Assembly: GCA_025363025.1 (NCBI GenBank)
Contig: JANYEO010000122.1
Coordinates: forward strand, 1 to 29,217
DNA: 29,217 nucleotides
Reading direction: 5' to 3'
Source: Opitutia bacterium
GTDB lineage: Bacteria > Verrucomicrobiota > Verrucomicrobiia > Opitutales > JANYEO01
Position 1 is the first letter of the stretch. Every line of letters starts with the position of its first letter. The notes below the pieces were generated by a model. It ran no database searches. It saw nothing but the letters and a program-made list of their open reading frames with translations, and had not been told where the DNA came from. Below, piece after piece: positions 18,372 through 26,166 of this stretch. The position numbers and the translations under genes are program-made.

Positions 18372-19019
18372 ATGTTAAAGTCCCTTACTTGTTTAACGGC
18401 CGCTTTGGCCTTTGTTGGTAGTGTATATGCTGCAGATGCAGTATCTAAACCAGCCGCAGACCTTATTTTGACAGCCGATGCGGCAGTTATTTTTAATGGT
18501 TATTGGAAGGTTCAGGATGCTCAGCAAAAGCTGCAAGCCTCTGAAGAAAAAGCCAATAAAGAGCTGAAGGAAATGTATGAAAAAGGCGTTACGATTGCCA
18601 ATGAAGTACAAGACCTCCTGGGTAAAGCCAATAATCCTGCTTTAACGGAAGAGGCTCGCAAAAAATTTGAAGATGAAGCCAAACAAAAGGAAGTAGTGGT
18701 TCAACAAAAAGAAGTAGAGTTTAACCAATATCAACAGCAGGTAAGCCGTACGCTTAGCCAACAGCAAGAGGCTTTGATGAAAGGCTTTGCTGATGATGTC
18801 AAAAATGTTACAGAAACGCTTCGTCAAGAGCGGGGCGCTAGCATCGTTTTGAATGCAGCTGGACCTATCGTTATTACAGCTGATCCTAAAAATGATGTAA
18901 CCCAGGTAATAATGGACCGTTTGAATGTGAATAAGCCTAAGGCAACGACTAAGACTGAAGGCACCACCACAGCTACGGCTGCGACCCCTGCACCTGCTTC
19001 TGCAGAAAAGAAAAAGTAG
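18372..19019 (+). CDS. OmpH/Skp-family periplasmic chaperone
   Basis: Holds unfolded outer membrane proteins on their way to BamA. 215 residues. Signal peptide about 1-20 (LTCLTAALAFVGSVYA). A long charged coiled coil (about 45-140, QDAQQKLQASEEKANKEL and KQKEVVVQQKEVEFNQYQQ) corresponds to the Skp tentacles. VLNAAGPIVITADPKNDVT is the body-domain strand near the end. The C-terminal Thr/Ala/Lys tail is low-complexity. It lies directly after bamA and is closed by a strong terminator; lpxD, often next, is not here. Confidence 0.9.
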   Translation: MLKSLTCLTAALAFVGSVYAADAVSKPAADLILTADAAVIFNGYWKVQDAQQKLQASEEKANKELKEMYEKGVTIANEVQDLLGKANNPALTEEARKKFEDEAKQKEVVVQQKEVEFNQYQQQVSRTLSQQQEALMKGFADDVKNVTETLRQERGASIVLNAAGPIVITADPKNDVTQVIMDRLNVNKPKATTKTEGTTTATAATPAPASAEKKK

Positions 19020-19081
19020 TTCGAGTCTCTGAATAGGCAGTTAGCTAGCCGTGAGCTAGGTTAGCTGCTTGTTCAATTCTC

Positions 19082-19121
19082 AAAAAGGCCCTTATTTCTG
19101 AAAAGAAGTGAGGGCCTTTTT
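19082..19121 (+). terminator. Intrinsic terminator of bamA-ompH
   Basis: A perfect 11 bp stem AAAAAGGCCCT/AGGGCCTTTTT around an 18-base loop, ending in five T. It lies 62 bases past the ompH stop. Confidence 0.92.
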
Positions 19122-19287
19122 GTATGATGCAATTATAGTGCATTGAATTTAAAAATGCGCTTTGGCCTTATTGTATCTTTGTTTAAAAAAGCGAATTATT
19201 TTAACGAATCAAGTGGGATTGTCGGAAAAGGGGGCCTATTCAAGGGTGTAGTATAGCATCAGGAGAAGATGTAAAGCCGCTACAGAG

Positions 19288-19343
19288 GCGAAGCGTGAGA
19301 CAGGGCCTCACGCTTCGCGAGTCCGGACTGCTAAGGCAGTCTG
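19288..19343. other. Double hairpin in the ompH-exoA intergenic region
   Basis: A perfect 12 bp stem (GCGAAGCGTGAG/CTCACGCTTCGC, loop of 7) is followed by an 8 bp stem around TAAG (19324-19331/19336-19343, one G-T pair). Neither has a T-run, so they are poor intrinsic terminators. No gene is visible in the surrounding 19122-19393. It could be an RNA element downstream of exoA or a relic repeat. Confidence 0.5.
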
Positions 19344-19393
19344 AGTTAAAAATAAGATTTAGTGTATTTTTAATTTCAATGCGCTAAGTCTTT

Positions 19394-20173
19394 TTAAAGA
19401 TTGAGGTCAATGCCTACAGGGGCATGGTCAGAGCCTAAGACTGTGCGTAAAATAAAAGCTTTTTTAACCTGAGGGAAGAGGTTTTTTGAAGCGAGGACAT
19501 AGTCCAGCCGCCAACCAATGTTGCGTTCTCTGGCATTTGTACGCATCGTCCACCAAGAGTAATGATTGGCTTCCCCTGGATGTGCTTCACGAAAGGTATC
19601 GCTAAATCCGCTATTTAAAAGGGTGCTAAAGGTGCTCCGTTCTTCATCTGTAAAGCCGGCATTTTTGTGGTTTGTTTTAGGGTTTGCTAAGTCGATTTCT
19701 GTATGGGCGACATTAAAATCGCCACAAGTGATAACAGGTTTTGTTTGTTCGAGTGTTAGAAGATAGTTTCTGAAGGCAGGGTCCCAGGTCTGCGTACGAT
19801 GGTCTAAGCGAGTAAGGCCTCGTTGAGCGTTGGGAGTATACACGTTGACAATATAAAAACTTTCGAACTCTGCCGTTTGCACCCGTCCTTCTGCAGGTGG
19901 AGGGCTACCGGGAAAGTCAGAGCTAACACTAAGGGGCTTTATTTTAGAAAAAATAGCCGTGCCAGAATAGCCTTTTTTGTCCCCATTGTGCCAATAAACA
20001 TAGGGGTAGGGCAGTTCTAGGTCTTTAGGTATACTGGCGGTATCAATACGGGTTTCTTGCAAGCAAAGGAGGTCTGGCTGGTGGGTATTTAGAAATTCTA
20101 AAAAACCTTTTTTAAGGACTGAGCGAAATCCATTAACATTCCAAGATATGATTGATAGAGGTAAAGTATGCAT
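19394..20173 (-). CDS. xth: Exodeoxyribonuclease III (AP endonuclease family)
   Basis: Cuts DNA at abasic sites and trims 3' ends in base excision repair. 259 residues, normal length. Catalytic and metal-binding motifs are all present: SWNVNGFRS with N12, LQETR with E40, YTPNAQ with Y112, CGDFNVAH with D152 and N154, RLDYVLAS, and GSDHAPVGI with D249/H250. The ATG at 20173 is chosen because the conserved fold starts at residue 6. It is monocistronic on the minus strand, divergent from the RES-domain gene. Confidence 0.95.
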   Translation of the reverse strand: MHTLPLSIISWNVNGFRSVLKKGFLEFLNTHQPDLLCLQETRIDTASIPKDLELPYPYVYWHNGDKKGYSGTAIFSKIKPLSVSSDFPGSPPPAEGRVQTAEFESFYIVNVYTPNAQRGLTRLDHRTQTWDPAFRNYLLTLEQTKPVITCGDFNVAHTEIDLANPKTNHKNAGFTDEERSTFSTLLNSGFSDTFREAHPGEANHYSWWTMRTNARERNIGWRLDYVLASKNLFPQVKKAFILRTVLGSDHAPVGIDLNL

Positions 20174-20321
20174 GCTTGTTCATTAAGCGTATTTAGGGCT
20201 TAACATCCAGGTATTTCGTTTTCAAAGAGGCCCTATGCAATCCATGCCTTAAAAAATCGCTCATAGACGGCAAAATTCTGTTGCACCGAGCCAGCAGGTC
20301 AATTTTTGTTTAGGTGATCAA

Positions 20322-20906
20322 ATGAATACTGCTTTTATGCCCCTCTCCCCCTCGTTTACAGCCCTTGAACCCGCCTCAGTTATTTTAAGTACGTTGCAGG
20401 GAGTTGGGTATCGCTCGGTTGCTTGGGGGTATGCGGGGCGCAAGGCTATTTTGAGTGGAGAAGGGGGCTATCAATTTGGAGGGCGATGGAACCCTCCTGG
20501 TGTTTTTAGGGCTGTTTATGCTAGTTGTATGCTTGAAACAGCCACGCAAGAATTGCTTTATGGGCAGCGAACGAAGGGGTTGCCCATGCAGGGCCTTTTG
20601 CCGCGCGTTTTTTTAAGCTTTGAATTTCGATGTGAACAAGGCTTGGATTTGACTGCAGAGGAGATGCTAGAGGTGTGGGGCTTAACGGCAACGGCCTTAA
20701 CGACATGCGATTGGTTAGCCGCCCAAGCACAGGGGAAGCAAGCGCTTTCTCAGCAAGTAGGCTTATGGGCTTGGCAAGCAGGGGTAGAGGTAATGAAGGT
20801 GCCCTCTTCAGCACATGCCGAGGGGGCAAATTGGGTGTTTTTTCCCGAAAACTTTAGACCCGATTCTCAATTATTATTACATTTGCCGTCTGATTGGCCT
20901 CTATAA
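20322..20906 (+). CDS. RES-domain toxin (predicted NAD+-degrading)
   Basis: 194 residues. RES toxins of toxin-antitoxin systems deplete cellular NAD+. Key RES features are present: GYRSVAWGYAG with R31, GGRWNPPG (53-60), VYASCMLETATQELLY with Y66 and E77, and VPSSAHAEGANWVFFPENF near the C-terminus, where the Ser and N-W are family-conserved. The usual Arg, Tyr, Glu and Ser positions appear intact, so it is probably active. The partner antitoxin lies downstream, 76 bp away, instead of upstream as is usual. A weak GCAAAATT-CTG-TTGCA sequence upstream (20270-20285) resembles the operator before the antitoxin. Confidence 0.85.
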   Translation: MNTAFMPLSPSFTALEPASVILSTLQGVGYRSVAWGYAGRKAILSGEGGYQFGGRWNPPGVFRAVYASCMLETATQELLYGQRTKGLPMQGLLPRVFLSFEFRCEQGLDLTAEEMLEVWGLTATALTTCDWLAAQAQGKQALSQQVGLWAWQAGVEVMKVPSSAHAEGANWVFFPENFRPDSQLLLHLPSDWPL

Positions 20907-20915
20907 TTTGTTTTT

Positions 20916-20941
20916 ATGCAAAATTGCATGCAAAATTGCAT
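20916..20941. promoter_or_regulatory. Tandem palindromic operator before the antitoxin gene
   Basis: ATGCAAAATTGCAT overlaps a second unit GCAAAATTGCAT, giving two adjacent dyads with half-site TGCAA. A -10-like TATAGT follows at 20971-20976, 7 bases before the ATG. The layout suits autoregulation by an Xre-type antitoxin. Confidence 0.6.
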
Positions 20942-20982
20942 AATTTGCTGGTAAAAGAAAAAAAAAGGCGTATAGTTAAGAA

Positions 20983-21453
20983 ATGGGAGCTGTCGCTTTA
21001 AAACAAACGAACACTGAGAATAATCAACCTACATTTTCTGTGCTGACGGCTGCAGGCCAGGTGTTTTCTCAAGGATTCGCTTTAGGTGATAGAGATAATT
21101 TTGTGTCGCTCATTGAGCTGCGGAAGCGTTTTGCCTTAAGCGCGCAGGATGCGGCCCGGCTTGGTGGGGTGAGTTTGCGTAGTTGGGCGGCTTTGGAGGC
21201 GACAGATAAAAACGCACAGAAGGCTGAAGCTGAAACACCCCAAGGCTCTCTTTCTATGGTGCGTAAATTGGCAGAAATGCAGGCCTTGCTGAATGGGTTA
21301 GCCGTCCTCATTCCGCATGTGTCTGTAGGGGCTTGGTTGAAACAACCCAACGAGTATTTTCAAGGACTTTCCCCGCTCGAAATAGTAGAACGCGGGCAGA
21401 TGCACCGGCTATGGGCGCTCATTCATCATGCGAGTGCAGGGGAGCCTGTGTGA
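20983..21453 (+). CDS. Xre/MbcA/ParS-type antitoxin partner of the RES toxin
   Basis: 156 residues, the normal length for RES antitoxins. Residues about 43-75 (LIELRKRFALSAQDAARLGGVSLRSWAALE, quoted by motif) form an Xre-like helix-turn-helix for DNA binding. Residues about 95-152 form the toxin-binding domain: WL at 118-119, PNEYFQG at 122-128, SPLEIVERGQM at 130-140, matching the family pattern 'WL..pN..f.g..P.eli..G'. It should neutralise the RES toxin and repress its own promoter at 20916-20941. Having its own promoter would keep antitoxin supply independent of the toxin transcript. Confidence 0.82.
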   Translation: MGAVALKQTNTENNQPTFSVLTAAGQVFSQGFALGDRDNFVSLIELRKRFALSAQDAARLGGVSLRSWAALEATDKNAQKAEAETPQGSLSMVRKLAEMQALLNGLAVLIPHVSVGAWLKQPNEYFQGLSPLEIVERGQMHRLWALIHHASAGEPV

Positions 21454-21594
21454 GTTGTATTTAATGCCTACGGAGTGAGGAGCGCAGATGCGTAGATAGC
21501 ATGTGGCACCTGAAGGATCTTCTTTAAGACTTCTCCCTAAAGGGATTTCTCTTTTGTGTTGATTGCTTTTTCGTAGCTGAAATATAAATGTCAA

Positions 21595-23004
21595 ATGACA
21601 TCACAAGAAGTTATTGCCTTTGCGAAGACGCAAGGGGTTTCAATGGTTGATTTTCGTTTTACGGATTTATTGGGTGCCTGGCATCGTTTTTCCGTACCTT
21701 TAGTAGAGCTGCATGAAGGGGTTTTTGAGGAAGGGCTTGCTTTTGATGGGTCTTCCATCAAAGGGTGGTGCGGGGTAGAGGCTTCGGATATGATGCTTGT
21801 GCCTGATAGCACAACTGCTTTTATTGACCCTTTTTTGCAGCATAAAACTCTGGGGCTTATATGCACTGTGCATGAGCCTATAACGCGTGAGGCTTATGCT
21901 CGTTGCCCGAGGGCTCTGGCTCAGCGTGCGATGAGTTATATCCAGGGGTTGTCTTATGCTGATACGGCGTACTTTGGGCCTGAGGCAGAGTTTTTTATGT
22001 TTGATCAGGCTCGTTTTGGTAGCCGTACAGAGGGGGCTTTTTATGAGATTGATTCGGCAGAAGGCAGCTGGAATACCGGAGCCCCTAAGTGCAGCCCAGA
22101 TGGATATCAGATTAGCGCCCAGGGAGGTTATTTGCCTGTATTGCCTTTTGACCGGGGGATTGATATTCGGCAAACCATGGTGAAAGTGATGATGGAATTG
22201 GGCCTCCATATTGAGCGTGAGCACCATGAAGTGGCTACTGCAGGCCAATCAGAGATCAGTTTGCGGTACGACACGTTGCTTCGTATGGCAGATCAGATGA
22301 TGCTTTATAAATACGTAGCCCGTAATGTAGCTGTGCAGCACGGGAAAACGGTTACATTTATGCCGAAGCCTTTGTATGATACCAATGGCAGTGGAATGCA
22401 CGTGCACGTTTCTTTGTGGAAAAAAGACATTCCTTTGATGGCGGGTGATTTGTATGCAGGGCTGAGCCAAGAGGCGCTTTGGTTTATTGGAGGTCTCTTA
22501 AAGCATGCACCCGCTTTTTCTGCCATTTGTAATCCTAGTAATAATAGTTATAAACGCCTCGTCCCTGGTTATGAAGCGCCGGTTAATTTAACTTACTCTG
22601 CGCGTAATCGCTCCGCGGTGTGTCGCATCCCTGTTGGGGCCGCAAGCCCAAAGGCGCGTCGTATAGAGCTACGCTCTCCTGATCCTTCGGCTAATTGCTA
22701 TTTAGCTTTATCTGCTATTGTTTTGGCCGGTATAGATGGTATCGAAAATAAAATCGACCCGGGGATGCCTATGGAGCAAAATCTCTATAAGCTATCTGCC
22801 GAGGCTCGGGCGCATGTTCCAACACTTCCTGAAAGCTTGAAAGAGGCGATTGAAGCTTTGGAAGCGGATCATACCTTTTTGCTCAAAGGAAATATCTTTT
22901 CTAAAGATCTGATTCGCGTTTTTACGGATATGAAAAAAGCCGAGTACGATGCTATTCGCCGGAGGCCCCATCCTTATGAGTATATGCTTTATTACGGCAT
23001 CTGA
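21595..23004 (+). CDS. glnA: Glutamine synthetase, type I
   Basis: Makes glutamine from glutamate, ammonia and ATP; dodecameric. 469 residues, the GSI length. The beta-grasp domain has AFDGSSIKGW (49-58). Catalytic-domain motifs include FGPEAEFFMFD, GQSEISLRYD, NGSGMHVHVSLW, NPSNNSYKRLVPGYEAP and RNRSAVCRIP. NLYKL places Tyr398 where GSI-beta enzymes are adenylylated, so GlnE-type control is possible. The ATG at 21595 is used; another ATG 7 bases upstream is out of frame. There is no Shine-Dalgarno sequence. The stop codon is followed after 2 bases by repeat copy E, and the gene converges on ruvA. Confidence 0.97.
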   Translation: MTSQEVIAFAKTQGVSMVDFRFTDLLGAWHRFSVPLVELHEGVFEEGLAFDGSSIKGWCGVEASDMMLVPDSTTAFIDPFLQHKTLGLICTVHEPITREAYARCPRALAQRAMSYIQGLSYADTAYFGPEAEFFMFDQARFGSRTEGAFYEIDSAEGSWNTGAPKCSPDGYQISAQGGYLPVLPFDRGIDIRQTMVKVMMELGLHIEREHHEVATAGQSEISLRYDTLLRMADQMMLYKYVARNVAVQHGKTVTFMPKPLYDTNGSGMHVHVSLWKKDIPLMAGDLYAGLSQEALWFIGGLLKHAPAFSAICNPSNNSYKRLVPGYEAPVNLTYSARNRSAVCRIPVGAASPKARRIELRSPDPSANCYLALSAIVLAGIDGIENKIDPGMPMEQNLYKLSAEARAHVPTLPESLKEAIEALEADHTFLLKGNIFSKDLIRVFTDMKKAEYDAIRRRPHPYEYMLYYGI

Positions 23005-23006
23005 TG

Positions 23007-23200
23007 GAGACCGCTGTAGAATAGTTTTTTAAACAAAATGCAGAGCATTTCAATTTTTAAACTTTCGAAATTATGAAGAGACCGATTGCAGAATGCTTTG
23101 ATTTTGAGAAATTTGTAGGAGGGAGTGACGAGTGTGCTAAGGCACTCGAGGAACGACAACCGACCAAAAACTCATAAAGCATGCATTATGCAGCGGTCTC
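23007..23200 (-). repeat. Dispersed palindromic repeat, copy E (long form, inverted)
   Basis: The core unit is 23078-23200 on the minus strand; its extension and third arm (GAGACCGCTGTAGAATAG) reach 23007. The element fills the space between the convergent glnA and ruvA genes, starting 2 bases after the glnA stop and ending exactly against the ruvA stop. On the plus strand it contains a complete 34-codon ORF (23073-23177, MKRPIAECFDFEKFVGG...). Confidence 0.87.
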
Positions 23201-23803
23201 TTAATTTAAGGCCTGGCGGATGAGGGCCGCAGTAGGGGCTTCGGCCCCCAGTTTTTCTAAGGCAAGGCGGATGGCTTTATCTGCATCGGCTGGTTTAAAG
23301 CCGAGGGAGATGAGGGCTAGGATCGCGTCTTGGTCGAGCCTAGTGGTGCCTGTTTTGTCTGTGGCGTTATGGGGGGTAAAGAGAGGGCCGGGGGAGAAGG
23401 CGCTCATTTTATCTTTGAGCTCCACCACGAGGCGTTCGGCGGTTTTTTTGCCAATACCTTGGCATTTGGATAGGAGGGCGACATCTCCACTGGCTAAGGC
23501 GCTTTGAAGGGTGGTTAGCGATAAACGGCTTAAAATACCGAGGGCGATCTTTGGGCCGACGCCGGAGACTTTCTCGATAAGCAGTCGAAAGAAGTCTCTT
23601 AGCGGGATTTCGTGGAAGCCGTAGAGCGTTTGCGCATCTTCCCTATAAACAGCATAGGTGTGTAAGCGTACGGTCCCCCCAATTGCCGGCAGTTGAGAAG
23701 CCGTTGGCAGGGGGATGTGGACTTCGTAGCCCACCCCGCCCACTGCTATCACGGCCCGTAGGGGGCCGCATTCTACTAAACGGCCTTCGAGGGAGACTAT
23801 CAT
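23201..23803 (-). CDS. ruvA: Holliday junction branch migration protein RuvA
   Basis: Tetramer that binds four-way DNA junctions and loads the RuvB motor. 200 residues. The OB domain starts MIVSLEGRLVE with GVGYEVHIP. The two helix-hairpin-helix motifs are VSGVGPKIALGIL and CQGIGKKTAERLVVELKDK. The C-terminal RuvB-binding helices (DAILALISLGFKPADADKAI) are complete. It is last in the operon dapA-dapB-ruvA, with 18 bp after dapB. The TAA stop abuts repeat copy E. ruvB and ruvC are not in the window. Confidence 0.97.
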   Translation of the reverse strand: MIVSLEGRLVECGPLRAVIAVGGVGYEVHIPLPTASQLPAIGGTVRLHTYAVYREDAQTLYGFHEIPLRDFFRLLIEKVSGVGPKIALGILSRLSLTTLQSALASGDVALLSKCQGIGKKTAERLVVELKDKMSAFSPGPLFTPHNATDKTGTTRLDQDAILALISLGFKPADADKAIRLALEKLGAEAPTAALIRQALN

Positions 23804-23821
23804 ATGCGTGGATCCTTAAAG

Positions 23822-24559
23822 TTAATCGTTGAGGTTTAAGACATCTTCCATGTTATAAAGCCCGGGCTTTTGCTGTAAGAGCCAGCGAGCTGCTATGAAG
23901 GCGCCTTGGGCAAAAGACTCTCGCGTGTGGGAGCGTTGGGTAATTTCTAAGCGTTCGCTCGGGTTAGAAAAGATAACGGTATGTTCCCCAACAATGCCGC
24001 CTGCCCGTATCGCGTGGACGCCTATTTGTTTTTCTGGACGGGGGCCTATAATGCCATGGCGGCCGTGGGTTACAGAGGCGTCATTATGGGCCCATCCATG
24101 GGCCGTTTGGATGAGCTCCACTAACCGTACAGCTGTGCCGCCTGGGCTATCTTTTTTTAAAGCATGGTGGGCTTCAATAATTTCTGCATGAAAGTGAGGG
24201 CCTAGGCGTTCGGCGGCTTTCCTCACGGCGTAGAAAAAGACATTCACCCCGATGGCGTAATTGCCGGACCACATAATGGGGATATCTTTTGCATAGGCTT
24301 TGATGGCCACGCGTTCTTCGGCTGAGTGGCCGGTCGTCGCGATGACAATGGGTTTTTTAAGTGAGGCGGCTAATTGAACCAACGGGAGGGTGGCCGTATG
24401 GAAGGAAAAGTCGATCGCTACATCGGCTTCGGTAAGGCCAGGCATTGGGTTTTCCCTTGGGTTAACGCCACCAGTGCAGATAGGGAGGCCTTCTGTTTTT
24501 GCCGCTGCTATTAATGTTTGGTTGAGGCGACCCGTAAGGCCATTAAGGAAAATTTTCAT
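23822..24559 (-). CDS. dapB: 4-hydroxy-tetrahydrodipicolinate reductase
   Basis: Reduces the DapA product with NAD(P)H on the way to diaminopimelate and lysine. 245 residues. The N-terminus MKIFLNGLTGRLNQTL is a Rossmann nucleotide-binding start, slightly unlike the usual GxxGRMG. VAIDFSFHTATLPLV, VIATTGH and WSGNYAIGVN follow. The signature EIIEAHHALKKDSPGGTA carries the catalytic His and Lys; Gly replaces the common Ser in PSGTA. 'HAIRAGGIVGEHTVIF' is the conserved C-terminal block. dapA ends 8 bases upstream, so the genes are translationally close. Confidence 0.95.
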   Translation of the reverse strand: MKIFLNGLTGRLNQTLIAAAKTEGLPICTGGVNPRENPMPGLTEADVAIDFSFHTATLPLVQLAASLKKPIVIATTGHSAEERVAIKAYAKDIPIMWSGNYAIGVNVFFYAVRKAAERLGPHFHAEIIEAHHALKKDSPGGTAVRLVELIQTAHGWAHNDASVTHGRHGIIGPRPEKQIGVHAIRAGGIVGEHTVIFSNPSERLEITQRSHTRESFAQGAFIAARWLLQQKPGLYNMEDVLNLND

Positions 24560-24567
24560 TGAATTTA

Positions 24568-25476
24568 TTAAGCTATAATAGTGGTAACAAGGCCTACTTT
24601 AGTTAGCACAGCATCCATGCCTGGGCGCTGTGCAGTGCTTAGTGCTGTGAGCGGGAGGCGGAGGGTGTCGTGGTCAAAGATCCCCATTTGCTTTAGCACG
24701 TATTTGACGGGGATGGGGCTTGTTTCAGCAAAGAGTTTGCAGATTAAGGGCGCATATTGATTGTATACGGCACGGGCTGCAGGGAGGTCATTCGCCTCCA
24801 TGTATTTGACGAGGGCTACCCAGGCGCTGGGGATAACGTTTGAGGCCATACTAACGACGCCTTTGCCGCCGAGGGCACAGGCAACGAGGGCCCATGAGTC
24901 GTCCCCGGTTACAACGCTGAAGGCCGGGTCATTAAATCGGATGAGCTGGCTTAAGCGTTCTACCGAGCCTCCACAGTCTTTGATGCCGATAATATGCGGG
25001 AAGGCTTGGCGAAGGCGTACGACTGTTTCGACCCCAATATCAATAGCACAGCGGCCAGGGTTGGCGTAGAGCATGATGGGGGCATCTACTTTTTCAGCAA
25101 TATAGGCAAAGTGTTGGAAGAGGCCTTCTTGGGTAGGCTTATTATAATAAGGAGCAATAATAGAAAGCCCATTTACCCCCAATGCCAGGGCTTCACGAGC
25201 GGCCTGCAAGGTCTTTTCCGTATTATTGGAGCCTATGCCTGCCATGACGGGTATTTGCCCATTAACCTGTTCGAGGACCCATAGGGTGATCTGGCGGATT
25301 TCTGCCTCCGTCAGCGTAGGGGATTCTCCTGTAGTTCCTGTAACTACGAGCCCCTGAACGCCGCCTGCAAGCTGGTGGTCAACGAGGCGATCAAGGCTAT
25401 TTTTGCAGATTTGGCCCTTGTCCGTAAAGGGGGTGGCAATGGCGGTAAAAACGCCTTTAAGAGAGAGTGCAGGCAT
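24568..25476 (-). CDS. dapA: 4-hydroxy-tetrahydrodipicolinate synthase
   Basis: Condenses pyruvate with aspartate semialdehyde. 302 residues from ATG 25476 (MPALSLKGVFTAIATPF). The frame stays open to 25665, but those extra 63 codons are translated from repeat copy F and are not DapA-like, so the downstream ATG is chosen. TIM-barrel motifs: GTTGESPTLT, MAGIGSNNTEKTL, IIAPYYNKPTQEGLFQHF with the catalytic-site Tyr, 'MLYANPGRCAIDI', and IGIKDCGGSVERL with the Schiff-base Lys. First gene of dapA-dapB-ruvA. Its promoter must lie within or between repeat copy F and the start. Confidence 0.96.
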   Translation of the reverse strand: MPALSLKGVFTAIATPFTDKGQICKNSLDRLVDHQLAGGVQGLVVTGTTGESPTLTEAEIRQITLWVLEQVNGQIPVMAGIGSNNTEKTLQAAREALALGVNGLSIIAPYYNKPTQEGLFQHFAYIAEKVDAPIMLYANPGRCAIDIGVETVVRLRQAFPHIIGIKDCGGSVERLSQLIRFNDPAFSVVTGDDSWALVACALGGKGVVSMASNVIPSAWVALVKYMEANDLPAARAVYNQYAPLICKLFAETSPIPVKYVLKQMGIFDHDTLRLPLTALSTAQRPGMDAVLTKVGLVTTIIA

Positions 25477-25536
25477 GCTTCTAGGAGATGCCTTTAGCAG
25501 GGGGCAGAGGCAAGGATGATTTTTTATTGTAGTGGA

Positions 25537-25660
25537 GAGACCGCTGCAGAATACTTTTCTTTCGAGTTTTTGGTCGGTTGTCGTTCCCCCTGTACCGTAT
25601 GTACACTCGTCACTTCGTCCTACAAATTCCTCAAAATAAAGGCATTCTGACAGCGGTCTC
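25537..25660 (+). repeat. Dispersed palindromic repeat, copy F (short form)
   Basis: 124 bp, GAGACCGCTGCAGAATAC ... CAGCGGTCTC, 60 bases upstream of dapA. The right flank TTCATGATC resembles the extension start in copies D and E (TTCATAAT), and a degenerate third arm may lie near 25690-25705. Read on the minus strand it gives an open peptide similar to that of copy E. The remaining sequence to 25745 shows no gene. Confidence 0.85.
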
Positions 25661-25745
25661 TTCATGATCTATGTGGCGATCTTTGTGAAATGATTATAGA
25701 ATCTCATTGCGTGCGGTAATAATATGATATTGCATCTACAGGCTT

Positions 25746-26027
25746 ATGTGTATGTCTATTCCATCCAAAATGTCTTCCGTTTCTCGAGCCGTATTTTCAG
25801 TTTTTTTATTGTCGCAAGCGGGCTTATTGACAGCGATTGCAGATGAAGGGATGCCTTCCGAAACATTTTCTGAAAGCGTTGCGGCAATAGTTGACCCTTC
25901 TGACGAAGAGGTAGTTGCATCGGATACGCCTTCTTCTAGCCAGTATTCTCAAGGGTTCGGCTGCTGGTCTTCACCTGAAGCCGTTGGGCAAATCCGCAAG
26001 GAGCGTTTTCACCTTCATTTTGGTTAA
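25746..26027 (+). CDS. Small secreted protein of unknown function
   Basis: 93 residues, or 91 from the second ATG at 25752. A signal peptide (SRAVFSVFLLSQAGLLTAIA) is likely cleaved near TAIA-DEG. The mature part is short, acidic and Ser-rich (ESVAAIVDPSDEEVVASD) with one Cys (GFGCWSS) and a basic tail. No family recognised. It may form a secreted-protein group with the next gene, although 139 bp and a promoter-like sequence separate them. Confidence 0.55.
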   Translation: MCMSIPSKMSSVSRAVFSVFLLSQAGLLTAIADEGMPSETFSESVAAIVDPSDEEVVASDTPSSSQYSQGFGCWSSPEAVGQIRKERFHLHFG

Positions 26028-26074
26028 TTGAGCGCTTGTTGCCCGGGTTTTTCAAGTAGGCTATTTCCTTGTTA

Positions 26075-26104
26075 TTGACAGTTTTTGCGCTCGAAAAATT
26101 TATA
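26075..26104 (+). promoter_or_regulatory. Sigma-70-like promoter upstream of the coiled-coil secreted protein
   Basis: A perfect -35 box TTGACA (26075-26080) and TTTATA (26099-26104) are 18 bp apart. The start codon of the next gene is 62 bases further on. Confidence 0.5.
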
Positions 26105-26166
26105 AGCGGTTATCATGCTGAGCGGGGTTAGAGTCTGCTTCTGCTTTTCCCCTCTTTGATTTTATA

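Noticed and set aside
25477..25665. N-terminal extension of DapA
   Set aside because: The extra codons are translated from repeat copy F and are followed by a normal DapA start at 25476.
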